DNA of 6,908 bases from Thermoprotei archaeon (GTDB taxonomy: Archaea; Thermoproteota; Thermoprotei_A; Sulfolobales; Ignisphaeraceae). The stretch is from assembly GCA_003661905.1 (NCBI GenBank), contig QMXA01000049.1, forward strand, positions 1 to 6,908. The letters are read 5' to 3'. Below the pieces are notes generated by a model. That model was not told the DNA's origin. It did not search any database and saw nothing but the letters and a program-made list of their open reading frames with translations. Positions 6,375 through 6,908 of the stretch are shown in pieces (position 1 is the stretch's first letter; each line of letters begins with the position of its first letter). The position numbers and the translations under genes were made by a program.

Positions 6375-6908
6375 TTGAAAAAGAGTCTAGCCCTAGTGCT
6401 ATTGATGTTAACAGTACTTAGTACAACGCTATGTTTAGCTGAGGAAGTAAAACTATACTTATACCCTACAGGAGAAGTTGAGATAAACATCTCAAGAACC
6501 TACACTCAAAACATCTCACCGAATTACGAAGGTTATATGGAGTTAAATCTTGCTCTAGACACTACACAAGTCAATAGAACCATTATGGATCTAGGGCTTA
6601 CGAGCAGCGTAGTGCCAACAATTACTGAGTTAAAACCCAAGAATAGAACTACGGGCACAATAGGACTGGAAATGGAGACAAAATCCAATAAAGAGCACTC
6701 ATTTACGGAAATAATTCTTACTCTAGACCTTGAATCCGAAGAGAGAGGACTCCTAAGTCTAAGTATGCTTGGTAATTTCAGTAACTACATTAATGGAACT
6801 GTTATAATGAAGGGTGATGTAGCAATTTCCATATCTTCAAAAGCCTTAAGCCCTACTCAAGTAAATATGATCCTTGCAATACTCAATAAAAACTCTATTA
6901 ATAACATG
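6375..6908 (+). CDS. secreted or surface protein of unknown family, N-terminal part
   Basis: The frame stays open from TTG at 6375 to the right edge (178 codons), so the protein is incomplete. It begins with a classic Sec-type signal peptide: two lysines, a hydrophobic core (about 5-19) and a likely cleavage after Ala22 in the LCLA-EE segment. Cys20 is not in a proper lipobox, so a lipoprotein is unlikely. The mature part is rich in Thr, Ser, Asn and Leu with alternating hydrophobic residues suggesting beta strands. It carries six N-glycosylation sequons (Asn38, 46, 67, 90, 134, 140) and no cysteine after the signal region, as is common for archaeal cell-surface proteins. I recognise no domain. 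Residues 34-64 and 96-155 look like repeated beta-sheet modules but show no clear internal repeat. A C-terminal membrane anchor, if any, would lie beyond the window. Confidence 0.8.
   Translation, partial: MKKSLALVLLMLTVLSTTLCLAEEVKLYLYPTGEVEINISRTYTQNISPNYEGYMELNLALDTTQVNRTIMDLGLTSSVVPTITELKPKNRTTGTIGLEMETKSNKEHSFTEIILTLDLESEERGLLSLSMLGNFSNYINGTVIMKGDVAISISSKALSPTQVNMILAILNKNSINNM

Noticed and set aside
6432..6434. Cysteine 20 of the secreted protein as a lipoprotein anchor
   Set aside because: The residues before it (TTL) do not fit a lipobox, and a standard cleavage site after Ala22 fits better.

Overview
The window looks like part of a thermophilic archaeal chromosome, probably of the TACK/Thermoproteota type (Crenarchaeota-like). 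This rests on AT-rich DNA, near-exclusive use of AGA/AGG for arginine, short GGTG-type Shine-Dalgarno sequences, TATA-like boxes, frequent TTG/GTG starts, and gene families typical of anaerobic, heat-loving archaea. Genus and species cannot be read from the sequence. Coding density is high, no intergenic gap exceeds about 120 bases, and I see no rRNA, tRNA, CRISPR array, insertion sequence or integration scar.

Region 1 (1-283) is the C-terminal tail of a DUF917 / S-methyl-thiohydantoin desulfurase-like protein. Region 2 (391-4294) is a tight three-gene plus-strand operon. It encodes an alpha-type subunit of an ADP-forming acyl/aryl-CoA synthetase, then the alpha and beta subunits of indolepyruvate ferredoxin oxidoreductase (iorA, iorB). 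Together they would turn aryl-pyruvates from transaminated aromatic amino acids into aryl-acetyl-CoA plus reduced ferredoxin, and then recover the thioester energy as ATP. The ATP-grasp beta subunit of the synthetase is not in the window and must be encoded elsewhere.

Region 3 (4413-6254) has a small ubiquitin/MoaD/ThiS-like sulfur carrier ending in Gly-Gly (minus), a nitroreductase-family flavoprotein (plus), and a TtuA/Ncs6-type tRNA 2-thiolation enzyme with zinc fingers, a PP-loop and three candidate Fe-S cysteines (minus). The carrier and the thiolation enzyme plausibly form a TtuB/TtuA-like tRNA sulfuration pair, interrupted by the nitroreductase.

Region 4 (6375-6908) is the start of a secreted or surface protein of unknown family. 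It begins with TTG, has a clear signal peptide and six N-glycosylation sequons, and runs off the window edge. It is divergent from the tRNA thiolation gene across a 120-base promoter region.

Nothing in the window is a clearly new system. The points most worth following are the split sulfur-carrier/thiolase pair, the unassigned secreted protein, and the orphan alpha-type synthetase subunit placed with iorAB.
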